Shown piece by piece: positions 1-11,139 of a stretch of 64,000 nt of DNA (the stretch's first letter is position 1; each line of letters begins with the position of its first letter). A program made the translations under genes and the position numbers. The stretch covers positions 111,401 to 175,400 of the forward strand of contig NZ_JAAGBB010000010.1 of assembly GCF_018129085.1 (NCBI RefSeq), written 5' to 3'. The notes beneath the pieces were generated by a model. It was not told the origin of the DNA and did not search any database. It saw nothing but the letters and a program-made list of their open reading frames with translations. Source of the DNA: Plastoroseomonas hellenica. GTDB lineage: Bacteria > Pseudomonadota > Alphaproteobacteria > Acetobacterales > Acetobacteraceae.

Positions 1-1
1 C

Positions 2-484
2 GAGACTTTCGATGTCGCGCTATCGACCTTTGGTGTCATGTTCACCCCAGACCAGGAGAAGGCGGCTGCGGAACTCATCCGGGTGGTACGCCCGGGCGGG
101 CGCGTGGGACTCGCCAATTGGACGCCGGAAGGCTTCATCGGCCAAGTCTTCAAGACGATCGGTCGCCACCTGCCACCGCCTGCAGGCGTGAAGTCTCCGG
201 CGCTCTGGGGCACCGAGGCGCGGCTGGGCGAGCTGTTCCCGGGTCACGGGGTGTCAGCGACGAAGCAGATGTTCAACTTCCGCTACCGCTCTCCCGACCA
301 TCTGCTGGATGTGTTCCGGACGTACTATGGCCCGATGAACCGCGCCTTTGCAGCGCTCGACACCGCGGGCCAGTCATTGCTGGAGGAGGATATCCGCCAC
401 CTGCTCACGCGCATGAACCGCGGCCGCGCGGACACGCTGATCGTGCCGAGCGAGTACCTGGAAGTCGTGATCACCCGGCGCTGA
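2..484 (+). CDS. SAM-dependent methyltransferase, C-terminal part (cut by window edge)
   Basis: The open frame runs in from the left edge without a start and ends at TGA 482-484. The visible part matches the second half of a class I SAM-dependent methyltransferase of the UbiE/Methyltransf_11 kind: a strand-loop pattern (DVALSTFGVMF), then a helix ending in RVVRPGGRVGLANW, which is the usual post-motif III segment of this fold, and a C-terminal region with a YRSPDHLLDVFRTYYGP stretch typical of small-molecule methyltransferases. The SAM-binding glycine motif lies outside the window, so substrate cannot be inferred. An ATG at 38 is internal and not the true start. The downstream 246 bases before katG carry no recognisable gene. 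Confidence 0.75.
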   Translation, partial: ETFDVALSTFGVMFTPDQEKAAAELIRVVRPGGRVGLANWTPEGFIGQVFKTIGRHLPPPAGVKSPALWGTEARLGELFPGHGVSATKQMFNFRYRSPDHLLDVFRTYYGPMNRAFAALDTAGQSLLEEDIRHLLTRMNRGRADTLIVPSEYLEVVITRR

Positions 485-730
485 CGCCGGCGCGCGCGGC
501 ATGGCCGGTAGCGAGCAAGCTGTGCTCGCGCCGGCCAAGCTGACGGGGTGGATTTCATGGATCAGATACTGGAATTGGCGAGGCCGCCGCAGGGCCTTGC
601 GAATAGCCCCGACAGCGCAGGCCTGCGCGCCGTCTGCGCGCAGGCCGATCGCGAAGAGAGGGGCACCTCGCAAAGGCGCCCTCCACATGCGGTGCTGTCT
701 CGCGCCTTCGCTGCAGATCGAGACGGCGAC

Positions 731-3311
<2,581 letters not shown>

Positions 3312-3488
3312 ATGCAGAGGCGCGAGCTGATTAATACCGGGACCGACAAGCGCTACGTCCGCCGGGACCCTAAGGGGCAGTTCAAGGAATCCGACGATGT
3401 CGGCAAGTCGTTGTCGCAGGACGTGAAGAAGGCGGCGAAGACCAAGGTCAAGTCCGGTCAGGGTGACAAGGGCGATCATCGGCGGTGA
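3312..3488 (+). CDS. small basic conserved hypothetical protein (58 aa)
   Basis: A 58-residue, lysine-rich protein starting MQRRELINTGTDKRYVRRD and continuing with a PKGQFKESDDVGKSL segment. This pattern is familiar from short, uncharacterised proteins found in many alphaproteobacteria. They share the block D/NTGTDKRYVRRD-x-KG-x-F and a run of lysines at the C terminus. The start is fixed by AGGAGG placed 6 bases upstream of the ATG; a longer reading from 3243 would include residues with no conservation pattern. There is no signal peptide or membrane segment. It is probably cytoplasmic, and the charge would suit nucleic-acid binding, but function is unknown. Confidence 0.75.
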   Translation: MQRRELINTGTDKRYVRRDPKGQFKESDDVGKSLSQDVKKAAKTKVKSGQGDKGDHRR

Positions 3489-4542
3489 CGCCTGTCGGCG
3501 GGCAGGGTTCCCCCTCACCTCATGCAAGGGAACTTCAGCCGGCCGGCCTGCTCCGCTGCGGGCGGCACCGAGATGCGGATGTCGATGAACACGATGTCCG
3601 CGGCGCCTGCCTGCGCCCACGGGGCACACTCTCCGCACGCATAGCCGGCGGACCGCTCGGTTCGTCTCTTGGCACCAAGCCTGTGCTGGACATGCGGGCC
3701 TCGGTAGGTGGACGCGGCGCGGTCTGTCGATTGCAGACAAGTCTCTCGCCGCTTCGGTGCTCAGTCGCCCGCGAGATGCGCGACCGACCGGGACATCCGA
3801 AGGGGTGAGCCTGATTGCTCTCACGCCGGGCGGCACGCCACCTCCGGCCCCCGGCCGGTTGGGTGCAGCGCGTTTGGGCGGAACAAGGAACGCGTGTGCG
3901 TGCTCCTCCGCGCCATTCGCGGGCGCACGCTGCCTGCGTCATGTCGCAGGCAGCCGGACAGGTGAGGCCTCAAGTGACACGCTCGAGCCCCGCTGGCGGC
4001 GCGCCGAGCGAGAGCATCGAGCGCACGTCGAATGAAAATAGCAATGTTCTCGGGAGAGCCGTTTTGCTGACTGTCGACGCTCTCGATCGAAAGCACCTGG
4101 GAGAGGCTGCTGGCATCGTCGCGGTCGCTTCCGATAACGGGAATCATGACGAATTGCTGGTCTGGAGCGCGGTCACCCTGCGCGCGTCGCGTGACGCCAC
4201 CGGCACTCCTCGTTCCCGGCCTCTCCTGCGCGTTCATGTGGCTTCTTTGAGCGCGAATGCCCTGCGCCCGCTGATTGACAAGATCGCCTGGCTGGGTGGC
4301 GCCGCTGGGATCACTGACATTCTCTGAGCAAGGCGCTGTCGCGCTGCTCAGGCTCCGGAGGAGACGTGCCGGCGTCCGCGCACCCTTCATCTACAGCGCT
4401 CGCATCTGGCCGTCTGCGCTCCACGATCCGTAGATGCACGAGCACCGGTAGGCGGCTGCAGGCCGTCCTCGTCGGTCGAAAATGGCGTACGCCTCAGCCG
4501 CGGCGCACCCCTTCTGCAGTCGCGTGCGACGAAGCGCGATGT
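3489..4542. other. gene-poor region
   Basis: About 1 kb without a convincing gene. Long frames exist on both strands, as expected for GC-rich DNA, but none shows a recognisable family. The one frame with some protein character (3941-4327, plus strand) is listed separately. Confidence 0.4.
3941..4327 (+). CDS. possible hypothetical protein (128 aa), weak
   Basis: Starts at ATG 3941 (MSQAAGQVRPQ) and ends at TGA 4325-4327. The first 40 residues are low-complexity, but the later part has the alternating hydrophobic pattern of a folded protein (GRAVLLTVDAL, HDELLVWSAVTLRAS, IDKIAWLGGAAG). I do not recognise a family and see no clear ribosome-binding site. The opposite strand is also open here, so this may be a chance frame in GC-rich DNA. 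Confidence 0.22.
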   Translation: MSQAAGQVRPQVTRSSPAGGAPSESIERTSNENSNVLGRAVLLTVDALDRKHLGEAAGIVAVASDNGNHDELLVWSAVTLRASRDATGTPRSRPLLRVHVASLSANALRPLIDKIAWLGGAAGITDIL

Positions 4543-4929
4543 TTACCGCCGGCTGCCCTTCGATCCGCCACGCTCCACCCCCGGCGGAACGCAGGCGACG
4601 CGACTGAAGCGAGCGTAGAAATTTGCGTCCACAACGGCGGCGTCCGGCGCCTCGCGCGACGACATGTTCAGCCTCACTCTATGCTCCCCCTCGACATCAA
4701 TCCCGAGGCGGGCGAGCACGCAACCGACAGCCGCTCGTACGCGGCCGGAGACGGTGTGATCGGCCTCCTCGAATCGTTGGATGCTCTCCGCGGACACGCC
4801 GGCCATGGATGACAGGGCTTGCGGCGTCAGTCCCAGCAATGCTCGTGCCTGACGGCACTGCTCGGCCGAGATGTACTCGCCGAGTTTTGCACCGGGCCCG
4901 CGTATGGGTGGATCGTCCTGATCTGGCAT
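4543..4929 (-). CDS. XRE-family helix-turn-helix transcriptional regulator
   Basis: A 128-residue DNA-binding protein. Residues about 15-70 form the Cro/C1-type helix-turn-helix: AEQCRQARALLGLTPQALSS, then MAGVSAESIQRFEEADHTVS with the recognition helix. The following GIDVEGEHRVRL block (a late strand after a short helix) is typical of the short single-domain XRE regulators common in alphaproteobacteria. The chosen start is the ATG at 4927-4929 (MPDQDDPPIRG); the frame stays open far upstream, but that extension looks like non-coding translation. The C-terminal 40 residues are not conserved to my eye. Targets are unknown; the nearest neighbours are uncharacterised small genes. Confidence 0.75.
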   Translation of the reverse strand: MPDQDDPPIRGPGAKLGEYISAEQCRQARALLGLTPQALSSMAGVSAESIQRFEEADHTVSGRVRAAVGCVLARLGIDVEGEHRVRLNMSSREAPDAAVVDANFYARFSRVACVPPGVERGGSKGSRR

Positions 4930-5146
4930 ACGCCTCTCAGAGAGCTCGCGACGGCGCGCGCGGTTGCGCCAAGGTTCGGCGCGATAATGCGCAGTCGCGG
5001 TTTCCAGACTCTTACCAAACGCTTGCATTTGCACGGCATTTCGGACCGGGGTAACGCCGCCGCGGGCTTCAGCATTTCGCAAGCTTCCGCCGGATAAAAG
5101 CAGCGATTGCTGCGGTTCGCACCGCCCTTGTAGAGGGGGGGGTTCA

Positions 5147-5437
5147 TTGGTCGGTTTCCGGATGGTCGTTACTGACGTTGACACAGCCGTGACGCTTCGC
5201 GTCTGGGTAGAAGAAGATGGTGCGCAGGTCGGTGAAGTCTTCGCACCTTCCCAGGTCGTGCCAGGTGCCGTTGTCAAACTGACCGCGCCAGAGCCCATGC
5301 CGGCGAGCCGAGCAGCCCGGACCGCCTTCGAAGTCGCGGCATCGCGCGGGCTGGAGCTCGTCGTCGCCGACCCGGACGACATCTGGGACGGCATCCCGAC
5401 CGCTCCATCCGACCGCGCTGATGAGCCCTCGCGTTGA
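5147..5437 (+). CDS. hypothetical protein (96 aa)
   Basis: A short acidic protein with regular beta/alpha-like patterning (VTLRVWVEEDGAQVGEVF, then AARTAFEVAASRGLELVVAD). The start is uncertain: a TTG at 5147 lies 4 bases after a G-rich, Shine-Dalgarno-like run (5135-5142), while ATG 5162 gives a 91-residue version starting MVVTDVDTAV. No family is recognised. Codon use has high third-position GC and the frame is not mirrored by a better one on the other strand, so it may well be real. Confidence 0.4.
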   Translation: MVGFRMVVTDVDTAVTLRVWVEEDGAQVGEVFAPSQVVPGAVVKLTAPEPMPASRAARTAFEVAASRGLELVVADPDDIWDGIPTAPSDRADEPSR

Positions 5438-5944
5438 TCGCGGGCGCGGCGCAACGCACGACATCGATCGAGTGGCCAACCGCTCATGACAAGGCGTTCC
5501 GCACCTCCGACTGGCCCCGCGGGACCGCACGACTGCGGCGGTGGGCATCTACCGCAGACTGATCTGGTAGGAACCAGATCTCGGTGGTCACAGGCGTGCC
5601 CTGCCGGACAGGCTGCTGCAACGAGGTGAACCGGGTCTTCGCCGCCTATCCTGCATTGAGGGCACCCGAAAAGCTGCCGGCACACCTTCTCGCATTTGCG
5701 CATGACCCGTCGCGGCCCAGAGAGCCGGACGGGTGGCGCCGACACGCAGGCTTCGATTGGCGAGCGGGCAGACGGAGAGCGGCGTCCCGGCGGCCCCATC
5801 GGCGCGACCTGCATCCTGCTGCCTGGCCCGAACGGCACTCGTGTCCGTGACTTTACCGAGTTCCGCGCCCATTTCAGGCTGAAGCGCGAGGAGCGTCCCG
5901 TAGGCAGACCTGCGTGCGGATTCGCTCGTCGAAATGCCGGAGCC
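5438..5944. other. intergenic, no gene seen
   Basis: A 507-base stretch before the 442-residue unknown gene. It probably contains that gene's promoter, but no motif stands out. Frames that cross it are extensions of genes whose start lies elsewhere. Confidence 0.4.
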
Positions 5945-7273
5945 ATGAGCGTGTCCGATCACCTGTCCCGAGGACGAGACGCTGAGCGGCCTCGGCTTCC
6001 GCCAGAGGTCCCCGCTCAGAGCGCGGGTCCCCACGTCGAGCTCAACGATGAAGGCGTCATCGTGCGCGCGCCGCCCGAGGCCCTCGATCGCGACGGCAAT
6101 CACCTCACCAGGCTGCGCAGTCTGCATCCGGAACTTCGAAGTCTCGTGCGCGAACTCTCGACCGCGCTGGGCGAAGGCAACCGCCCCTACTCCGTCCTGG
6201 GAGAGCGCGCTGCTGCATACGCCGCACAGATGGACAGGAACCTCGGTGAGATCGATTTCGGGCGCCTGTACCTCGCCGGCGTGCGGCTGGAGAATGCAAG
6301 CCACGAGACACAGCGCCTGATCGCGGGCGGCGAGCTCCCGCACATGGATGCCTCGCTCGGCGAGAAGCTTGCATCGGTCATCGCGTTGCACGGCGTATTC
6401 ATCCTAGGCACCGCCGAGGGCCTCTCCGCGAAGCTTGCCGAAGAGCGTTACCAGCGCCGGCCGGACGAGGAGCGGCAGTACCGCTCCACGGCAGTTGCAC
6501 TCGCGAAGCAGCTGCAGAGTCGCCCGGACCTGGTCGAGCGCGATGTCGCGAGCGAGGTGATCCAATCGGCGTCTGAGATTGGGGCAGGCCGCATTGCCGA
6601 ACGCAGCACCATCGCCGGTCACGCGACGCTCAGAAATGTCGTGATCAGCCTGGCGGCCGGTGCCATTGGAAGCGCAATTCTCAGCAACCCCGCGCTCCTG
6701 CTCGCCGCCGGCGGCGGCGTTGCGGCATGGTTCGGCGGCCTTGCCGTCAACGAGTCTCTCAAAAAGTCCGGGTTCTTCCGCGACCTCACGGATCGCGGTG
6801 GTTCGGCCATCGACGTGGCGACCCGATTTGCGCATGAGCGGACGGCGATGGCGTTCAAGGCAGGGCTGGACCGCCACGCGGCGTTCATCGCCAATCATGA
6901 GCAGGTCTTGACGCGCCTCTCCGCCTGGTGGGCGGACATGAAGTTCCTCAGCGGGATGCTCGACTGGTTTCGCGTTCATCGGTCCGCGCAGAGTGCGCGG
7001 ACGGCCGCGGCTTCTGAGGGCAGCGATGCGTCCCGGATCTTTGGCTCACGGATGGTGATCGAGCTATCGCTGGGGCAGCTGGCCAACCATCTCCGTGACG
7101 CAGCGGAGGCGCGCCGGGAAGCACGCCTGCCCCTCGGCGTGCTTGACGAGCAGCTACAGTTCCCTCCCGGCGGGACGAAGGCGCTCTTGGCGCTGGGCGT
7201 GCCGTTCGAAGGGATGTCGGTCGAAGTGGTGGGCGGTGATACCGCCGCGATCCGCATTTTGGACCGCGGATAA
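5945..7273 (+). CDS. uncharacterised membrane-associated protein (442 aa)
   Basis: Starts at ATG 5945 (MSVSDHLSRGRD). The first 230 residues are soluble and helix-rich, with a heptad-like, charged character (RSLVRELSTALGEG, VALAKQLQSRPDLVERDV). Residues about 237-275 hold a hydrophobic hairpin (VVISLAAGAIGSAIL, ALLLAAGGGVAAWFGGLAV), likely one or two membrane passes. A helical C-terminal region follows, with a tryptophan-rich patch (LSAWWADMKFLSGMLDWF). Such a soluble-hairpin-soluble layout recalls inner-membrane scaffold or phage-exclusion type proteins, but I recognise no family. It stands alone, with no operon partner close by. The frame stays open upstream to 5696 without conserved-looking sequence. 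Confidence 0.65.
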   Translation: MSVSDHLSRGRDAERPRLPPEVPAQSAGPHVELNDEGVIVRAPPEALDRDGNHLTRLRSLHPELRSLVRELSTALGEGNRPYSVLGERAAAYAAQMDRNLGEIDFGRLYLAGVRLENASHETQRLIAGGELPHMDASLGEKLASVIALHGVFILGTAEGLSAKLAEERYQRRPDEERQYRSTAVALAKQLQSRPDLVERDVASEVIQSASEIGAGRIAERSTIAGHATLRNVVISLAAGAIGSAILSNPALLLAAGGGVAAWFGGLAVNESLKKSGFFRDLTDRGGSAIDVATRFAHERTAMAFKAGLDRHAAFIANHEQVLTRLSAWWADMKFLSGMLDWFRVHRSAQSARTAAASEGSDASRIFGSRMVIELSLGQLANHLRDAAEARREARLPLGVLDEQLQFPPGGTKALLALGVPFEGMSVEVVGGDTAAIRILDRG

Positions 7274-7495
7274 CAGAAGGCCGGTGCCAGATGTGAAGCG
7301 GGAGGCCACCCGCTTATGCTCAGCGCCGCTTCTGAGATCGCTCGCGACGTTGCCTGGCACGCCGTCGGGAGTGTCGGCAGCGCGAGGGCTCGGCTGTGCG
7401 ACAGCACCGCCCTATGCCGTGGAGAGGTCGAGCGACACGGCCGCTCATGCGATCGGAAGCGGGTCCCGCGCCACCCGCGCTGGGCACGCTGAGAC

Positions 7496-7948
7496 TCAGG
7501 GGAGGAGGTCAGAGGGAACCTTGCCACCGTTTTCGGCAAGCTTTCGCATGACCTGCCCGTGCAGCCAGAGGTTCATGCCGGCGCTGTCATTCGGATTGCC
7601 GGAGTAGTGCAATTCCTTCGCCAGCGTCTGGCGCGCCGCGAGACTGCTATCGAGCCCGAGCAGCTTCATCAGATCGACGATAGAGCGCCGCCAATCCAGG
7701 TTGCGCCCGTCTTTTGCGGCCATTCCAACGAGAGCCGCTTCAACGTCAATAGGTGCACCGGCCGCTGCCGCCGCGGCGGAGGGTGCGACGGGCGTCGTGT
7801 CGATAGGGGGAATCGGCGCCGGCGCCGCCGTTGCCCCGGCCGCGGCGGCACTCGAAGCGTTAGGGTCAGGAGCACCGGGGTGCGGCGCGGGCTCCGGTGA
7901 CGGGTCCTGCCCGAATACCTTCGCCATGATCAATCGGAAGATGCTCAT
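7496..7948 (-). CDS. DUF3597 family protein
   Basis: A 150-residue protein of the DUF3597 type. It opens MSIFRLIMAKVFG, the near-invariant N-terminal helix of this family. A long Ala/Pro linker follows (residues about 15-66, for example SSAAAAGATAAPAPIPPID). The conserved C-terminal domain has VEAALVGMAAKDGRNLDWRR, then SIVDLMKLLGLDSSLAARQT and LAKELHYSGNPNDSAGMN. The known structure of the family is a small helical bundle resembling a LysM-associated domain; the function is not known, but members often lie among general stress genes, as here beside a CsbD gene. No signal peptide is seen. Confidence 0.9.
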   Translation of the reverse strand: MSIFRLIMAKVFGQDPSPEPAPHPGAPDPNASSAAAAGATAAPAPIPPIDTTPVAPSAAAAAAGAPIDVEAALVGMAAKDGRNLDWRRSIVDLMKLLGLDSSLAARQTLAKELHYSGNPNDSAGMNLWLHGQVMRKLAENGGKVPSDLLP

Positions 7949-8040
7949 GCTGCGGCCCCGTCCGACGATATTTATGGTTCATGCTGGCCACCGGCTCGCC
8001 TGGGGCAGCGCGCCGCTCGGTCGCGGCGCGCCGGTCAGAG

Positions 8041-8223
8041 CTACCGCTTCAGCGCATCGCGCGCGTCTTCCCTGGTGTCGCCGATGCCCTTTTGGATCTT
8101 GCCCTCAGCCTTATCCATCTTTCCTTCGGCCTGCATCTTGTCGCTGCCGACGGCGCCGCCAACCCCGTCCTTCACCGCACCCTTCGCCTGTTTGGCTGCG
8201 CCCGTGACCTGGTCCTTGTTCAT
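8041..8223 (-). CDS. CsbD family stress-response protein
   Basis: A 60-residue, strongly hydrophilic protein starting MNKDQVTGAAKQAKGAVKDG, the CsbD signature, with the repeated KxxAxGKxxKAxGKI pattern (QAEGKMDKAEGKIQKGIGD). CsbD proteins are small, largely helical or disordered, and in Bacillus are under sigma-B control; in proteobacteria they are commonly induced by general stress or stationary phase. The ATG at 8221-8223 gives the family's usual length, and a longer reading to 8364 adds unconserved residues. It lies 92 bases from the DUF3597 gene on the same strand, which could be transcribed from the same promoter. Confidence 0.92.
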   Translation of the reverse strand: MNKDQVTGAAKQAKGAVKDGVGGAVGSDKMQAEGKMDKAEGKIQKGIGDTREDARDALKR

Positions 8224-8480
8224 AACGACACTCCTTCTTGGCGTGCCGGTATTGGCCTGCCGTTGGGAGCAAAACATCCGGCCGCGTCGGTGGTTGCCCG
8301 CGGCGCGCAACAGCGGTGTCTGTCCACAACTACACCTCAAGGTATGCAGGCTGGTGATGCGCATCTGCTGCTAGCGTACTGCCCCCCCCCGCATCGCCCG
8401 GAAACCGGTGGAACGCGGTATACGTTCACTCACTGCTCGGCTGCCGCTTTCGGGAGCTGATCGCAGGGATTAGAAAACAT

Positions 8481-8789
8481 ATGTCGAGCTTTACATTGTC
8501 CGCGGCGGCAGCAGCGCTGGTCGGCGCCCTGACGATTGCAGGAAGCGCAGCCGCGCAGCAGGCAGCACCGCCGAATGTGGCGCCGCGCGACGCGCCTACT
8601 CAGACGCAAACCGGCACGACGGCGCCTGTGCCGCCCCCGGGGGGGCCAAGCGTGCCTCCGACGATTCAGGGCTTGGGGACTACTCAGCCGCCGTCGACGG
8701 GGAACACGACGCCAGGGAGCGCGCCGACCTCAGGCAGCCCGGCGGAGAGAGATACAAGCCAGTCCCCGAGCCAAACCACGCCGCGATAG
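8481..8789 (+). CDS. small secreted Pro/Thr-rich protein
   Basis: A 102-residue protein with a clear Sec signal peptide (residues 1-25: SSFTLSAAAAALVGALTIAG followed by SAAAQQ, cleavage probably after AQ or AAA). The mature part is low-complexity, rich in Pro, Thr, Gly, Ser and Gln (TQTQTGTTAPVPPPGGPS), with no cysteines. It is probably a disordered periplasmic or exported peptide. Similar short repeats occur in many alphaproteobacterial secreted hypotheticals. No enzyme motif is present. Start ATG 8481 is the only sensible one. Confidence 0.65.
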   Translation: MSSFTLSAAAAALVGALTIAGSAAAQQAAPPNVAPRDAPTQTQTGTTAPVPPPGGPSVPPTIQGLGTTQPPSTGNTTPGSAPTSGSPAERDTSQSPSQTTPR

Positions 8790-9673
8790 CTGCCTCCATC
8801 GCCCCGAGCGCCAGGTGACCCGGTACACCGTGTCCGCGGCTCGGGTCTCGGGCTGCATCGCACAGGCTCCTGAGAGGACCCGTACCGCAGCCTGGGCCGT
8901 CTTCAAACAAGCGGCCGCCCGTGCGGGGTCGTGGGCGGCCCCGGTGCCCACGCGGGCCGCCCGCGGCGCATACGCCACGTCGGCCTAGAGGCACGGCTTG
9001 GCCGATCTAGCGATCCCGGAAGACACCAGTGGCTGGAAACGGGCGCGTATGTCCGTAAGGAGGGACGACCGGGTCGTGAGACCGAGATCGCCACGTCGTT
9101 CTATCGACGATAAATGCCAGACACGCCGGGACTTCAGCGCGGGTCGGACCGGTGAGCGTGTCGCGATTGGCGTCGCAGCGTGATGATGACGTAGGCCCTG
9201 CGAGGCGTGCGGATGCGTCAGCCGCGGCGTCGATCGCGGGCTGAGCACCGAGCCGGGCGAGGGCGGCGAAATCCTGGTGACCTTGGCGCGGGCGACCGGA
9301 CCGAGATCGGCTTGGGATCGTCCAAAGGCACGCGGATTCGGCTCTCCGTTTCACTGCGCGCCGGCGGGTGACGCGGCGCCGCGAAACTTCGTCCCACCAT
9401 CCCGCGCATCGCCGACGACACCGTGGAACCTTCGACGACTTGCGCGCGGAGGCGCCACGCCAATGCTCGAAAACCTGTCTCGCCGGCGAAGAGGTGCGGG
9501 TCGGGATGGTGTTGGGCCGCCAACCGCAAGCACGGGCCATCGGCCGCATCTCGCACGGGATCGAGGCGGATGTCCCGGATGACGCTGAATTGGCCGGGTG
9601 CCCGCGATCCCGAGCGTGTACGGTCTCCGACGTAACGAGTCGATGATTTTAGATTTCGGCGCGCGAACATTAG
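8790..9673. other. gene-poor region
   Basis: Nearly 900 bases with overlapping open frames on both strands, none with a recognisable motif, signal peptide or family pattern. It may be decayed sequence. Confidence 0.35.
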
Positions 9674-9952
9674 CCTCCCGACTCTACCTTTGGGAGTACC
9701 GAGGCATGCCTCTACCGTGCCGGATGTGATGAACTTGCTCACGGATCCGCAAACCCGGATGAGGAAGGCATATGTCGCAACGGCGCTCCGACTCAATTCC
9801 GCAACAACTTCGAGTACGACAGCATGCGGGACCGAATCGCGATCATGGGGGTGTTTGCGCATCACCGCTGGCGCTTTTACGCGCAGAAGACATCGATCGT
9901 GAATACGGGCTCGATGGTCCGGTCCGCCGCAGCCTTCGTGGCGGTCGACTAG
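9674..9952 (+). other. start-less open frame with protein-like sequence, possible gene remnant
   Basis: After a stop at 9671-9673 the frame stays open to TAG 9950-9952. It reads through TQFRNNFEYDSMRDRIAIMG and VFAHHRWRFYAQKTSIVNTG before ending SAAAFVAVD, which looks like a genuine folded segment with aromatic and charged residues. The first ATG is at 9824, giving only 42 residues. I do not know the family. It could be the tail of a truncated gene or a very small gene. Confidence 0.25.
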
Positions 9953-10079
9953 GGCCGAAGCCTCGGACTAGCGGATGTTCGCCAGGTGCCCAGCCACGCT
10001 GAGATGCCGCCTCTGCTCGGCTTACCGCTGATCCGGGCCGGCAAGCCGAGCCGCATGAAACTGCCAAGCTCATGCTTCG

Positions 10080-10331
10080 TTGTTCGGCCGCTGCTGGGAG
10101 CAGCACCGACTTGGCCCGCCGCGCATGGTTCCCCGCGTGGCGGGCACCTTTTCGACACCTCAGACGGCTCACCGCATCCGCTCGAGCAAGCGCCAGCTGC
10201 CCGCGCGGAAAGCGACGGCCGTGACGATGGCTTTGATCGGCTTTGCCGCGGGGGCAGCACCCCGAGCAGCATCACCCCAACCGAGATCCGCCCACAACGA
10301 GTATGACGCTATCAACCCGGAGACGGTCTAA
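10080..10331 (+). pseudogene. higB: degraded HigB-type toxin gene upstream of higA
   Basis: The last residues before the HigA gene, HNEYDAINPETV, match the typical end of HigB toxins (pattern THxEYDxIDxETV). The stop TAA (10329-10331) overlaps the HigA ATG by one base, the classic higBA arrangement. Upstream, the expected HigB core (basic, RelE-like, with a GNKYRLV strand) is not readable in any single frame; a CWEQH segment around 10092 may be the old LRxFWExH start, and an adjacent frame reads AWFPAWRAP. The gene therefore appears broken by deletions and frame changes. The identification rests on the C terminus and the gene junction. Confidence 0.5.
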
Positions 10332-10888
10332 TGGACGTTCGCCCTTTCCGCAGTGAAGCCGATTACGATTGGGCGCTGGCCGAGGTTAAGCAGGATTTCG
10401 ACCGTGAGCCTGCGCCGGGGACGCCGGAGGCTGACCGGTTCGACGTGCTCTCCGCCCTGTTCCAAGCCTACGAGGCGAAGCGCTGGGTGATTGACGCCGC
10501 CGATCCCATTGACGCCGTGCGCGGCTACATGGAGCAGGCCGGCCGCTCAGAGAACGAGCTAGCCGCGCTATTCGGCTCCCGCTCGCGAGCGACCGAAGTA
10601 TTGCATCGAAAGCGCCGGCTGACGCTGGATGAGGTTTTCAAACTCAACCGCGAGTGGCGCATCCCGGCTGACGTGCTAGTGCAGCCCTACCATCTGCTGG
10701 GCCCCAATGTCTGGATCTCGCCGGCAACCGCGCAAGACGATCAGCTTGTGGAGAGAGCCCAGTCGGAGCTGAGTGGCGGTCAGCCGGCGAAGAAAGCCGC
10801 TGTACCCAGGGAGTCCGCCAACGCTCCGTTGCGGCGCGGAAAAAAGCCGGCAACCGCAACCAAGCGCGGCGCGGTTCGCCAGGACTGA
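10331..10888 (+). CDS. higA: HigA-type antitoxin / XRE transcriptional regulator
   Basis: A 185-residue HigA-like antitoxin of the long class. The N-terminal part has the family pattern MDVRPFRSEADYDWALAEV and then GTPEADRFDVLSALFQAYE. Residues about 60-110 hold the helix-turn-helix (AVRGYMEQAGRSENELAALF, GSRSRATEVLHRKRRLTLDE). The family usually ends soon after the DVLVQPY region. Here about 55 more residues follow, ending in a basic Lys/Arg tail (RRGKKPATATKRGAVRQD), which is unusual. It normally neutralises HigB and represses the operon; with higB decayed, it may survive as a plain regulator or as an anti-addiction antitoxin. Confidence 0.85.
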   Translation: MDVRPFRSEADYDWALAEVKQDFDREPAPGTPEADRFDVLSALFQAYEAKRWVIDAADPIDAVRGYMEQAGRSENELAALFGSRSRATEVLHRKRRLTLDEVFKLNREWRIPADVLVQPYHLLGPNVWISPATAQDDQLVERAQSELSGGQPAKKAAVPRESANAPLRRGKKPATATKRGAVRQD

Positions 10889-11139
10889 TGCGCGTCCACG
10901 CTTCCGCGGCAGCGATGGCTTGCCTGCCGGGACGCCGTTCCTGGCCCCTTGAAGGTCAACACGGAAGTGGGTGCGCCGAACCTTTCTGTGCCGCCGCGGA
11001 GGCCGGGAGGCGCCGCTTCATAAGGCGGTGCGCCTGGCTGCGACACCGTCCGCCCAGTCGCAGCAGCCGTTCCTGATTGGGTCGCCACCGTCATCGGCGC
11101 CGCAATCGGAGGCGTCGCAATCCAATACTTCGCGGAACT

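Noticed and set aside
8382..8389. Runs of C or G (also near 5135 and 40206)
   Set aside because: They are short homopolymers without a visible function; possibly phase-variable, but none lies inside a supported gene.
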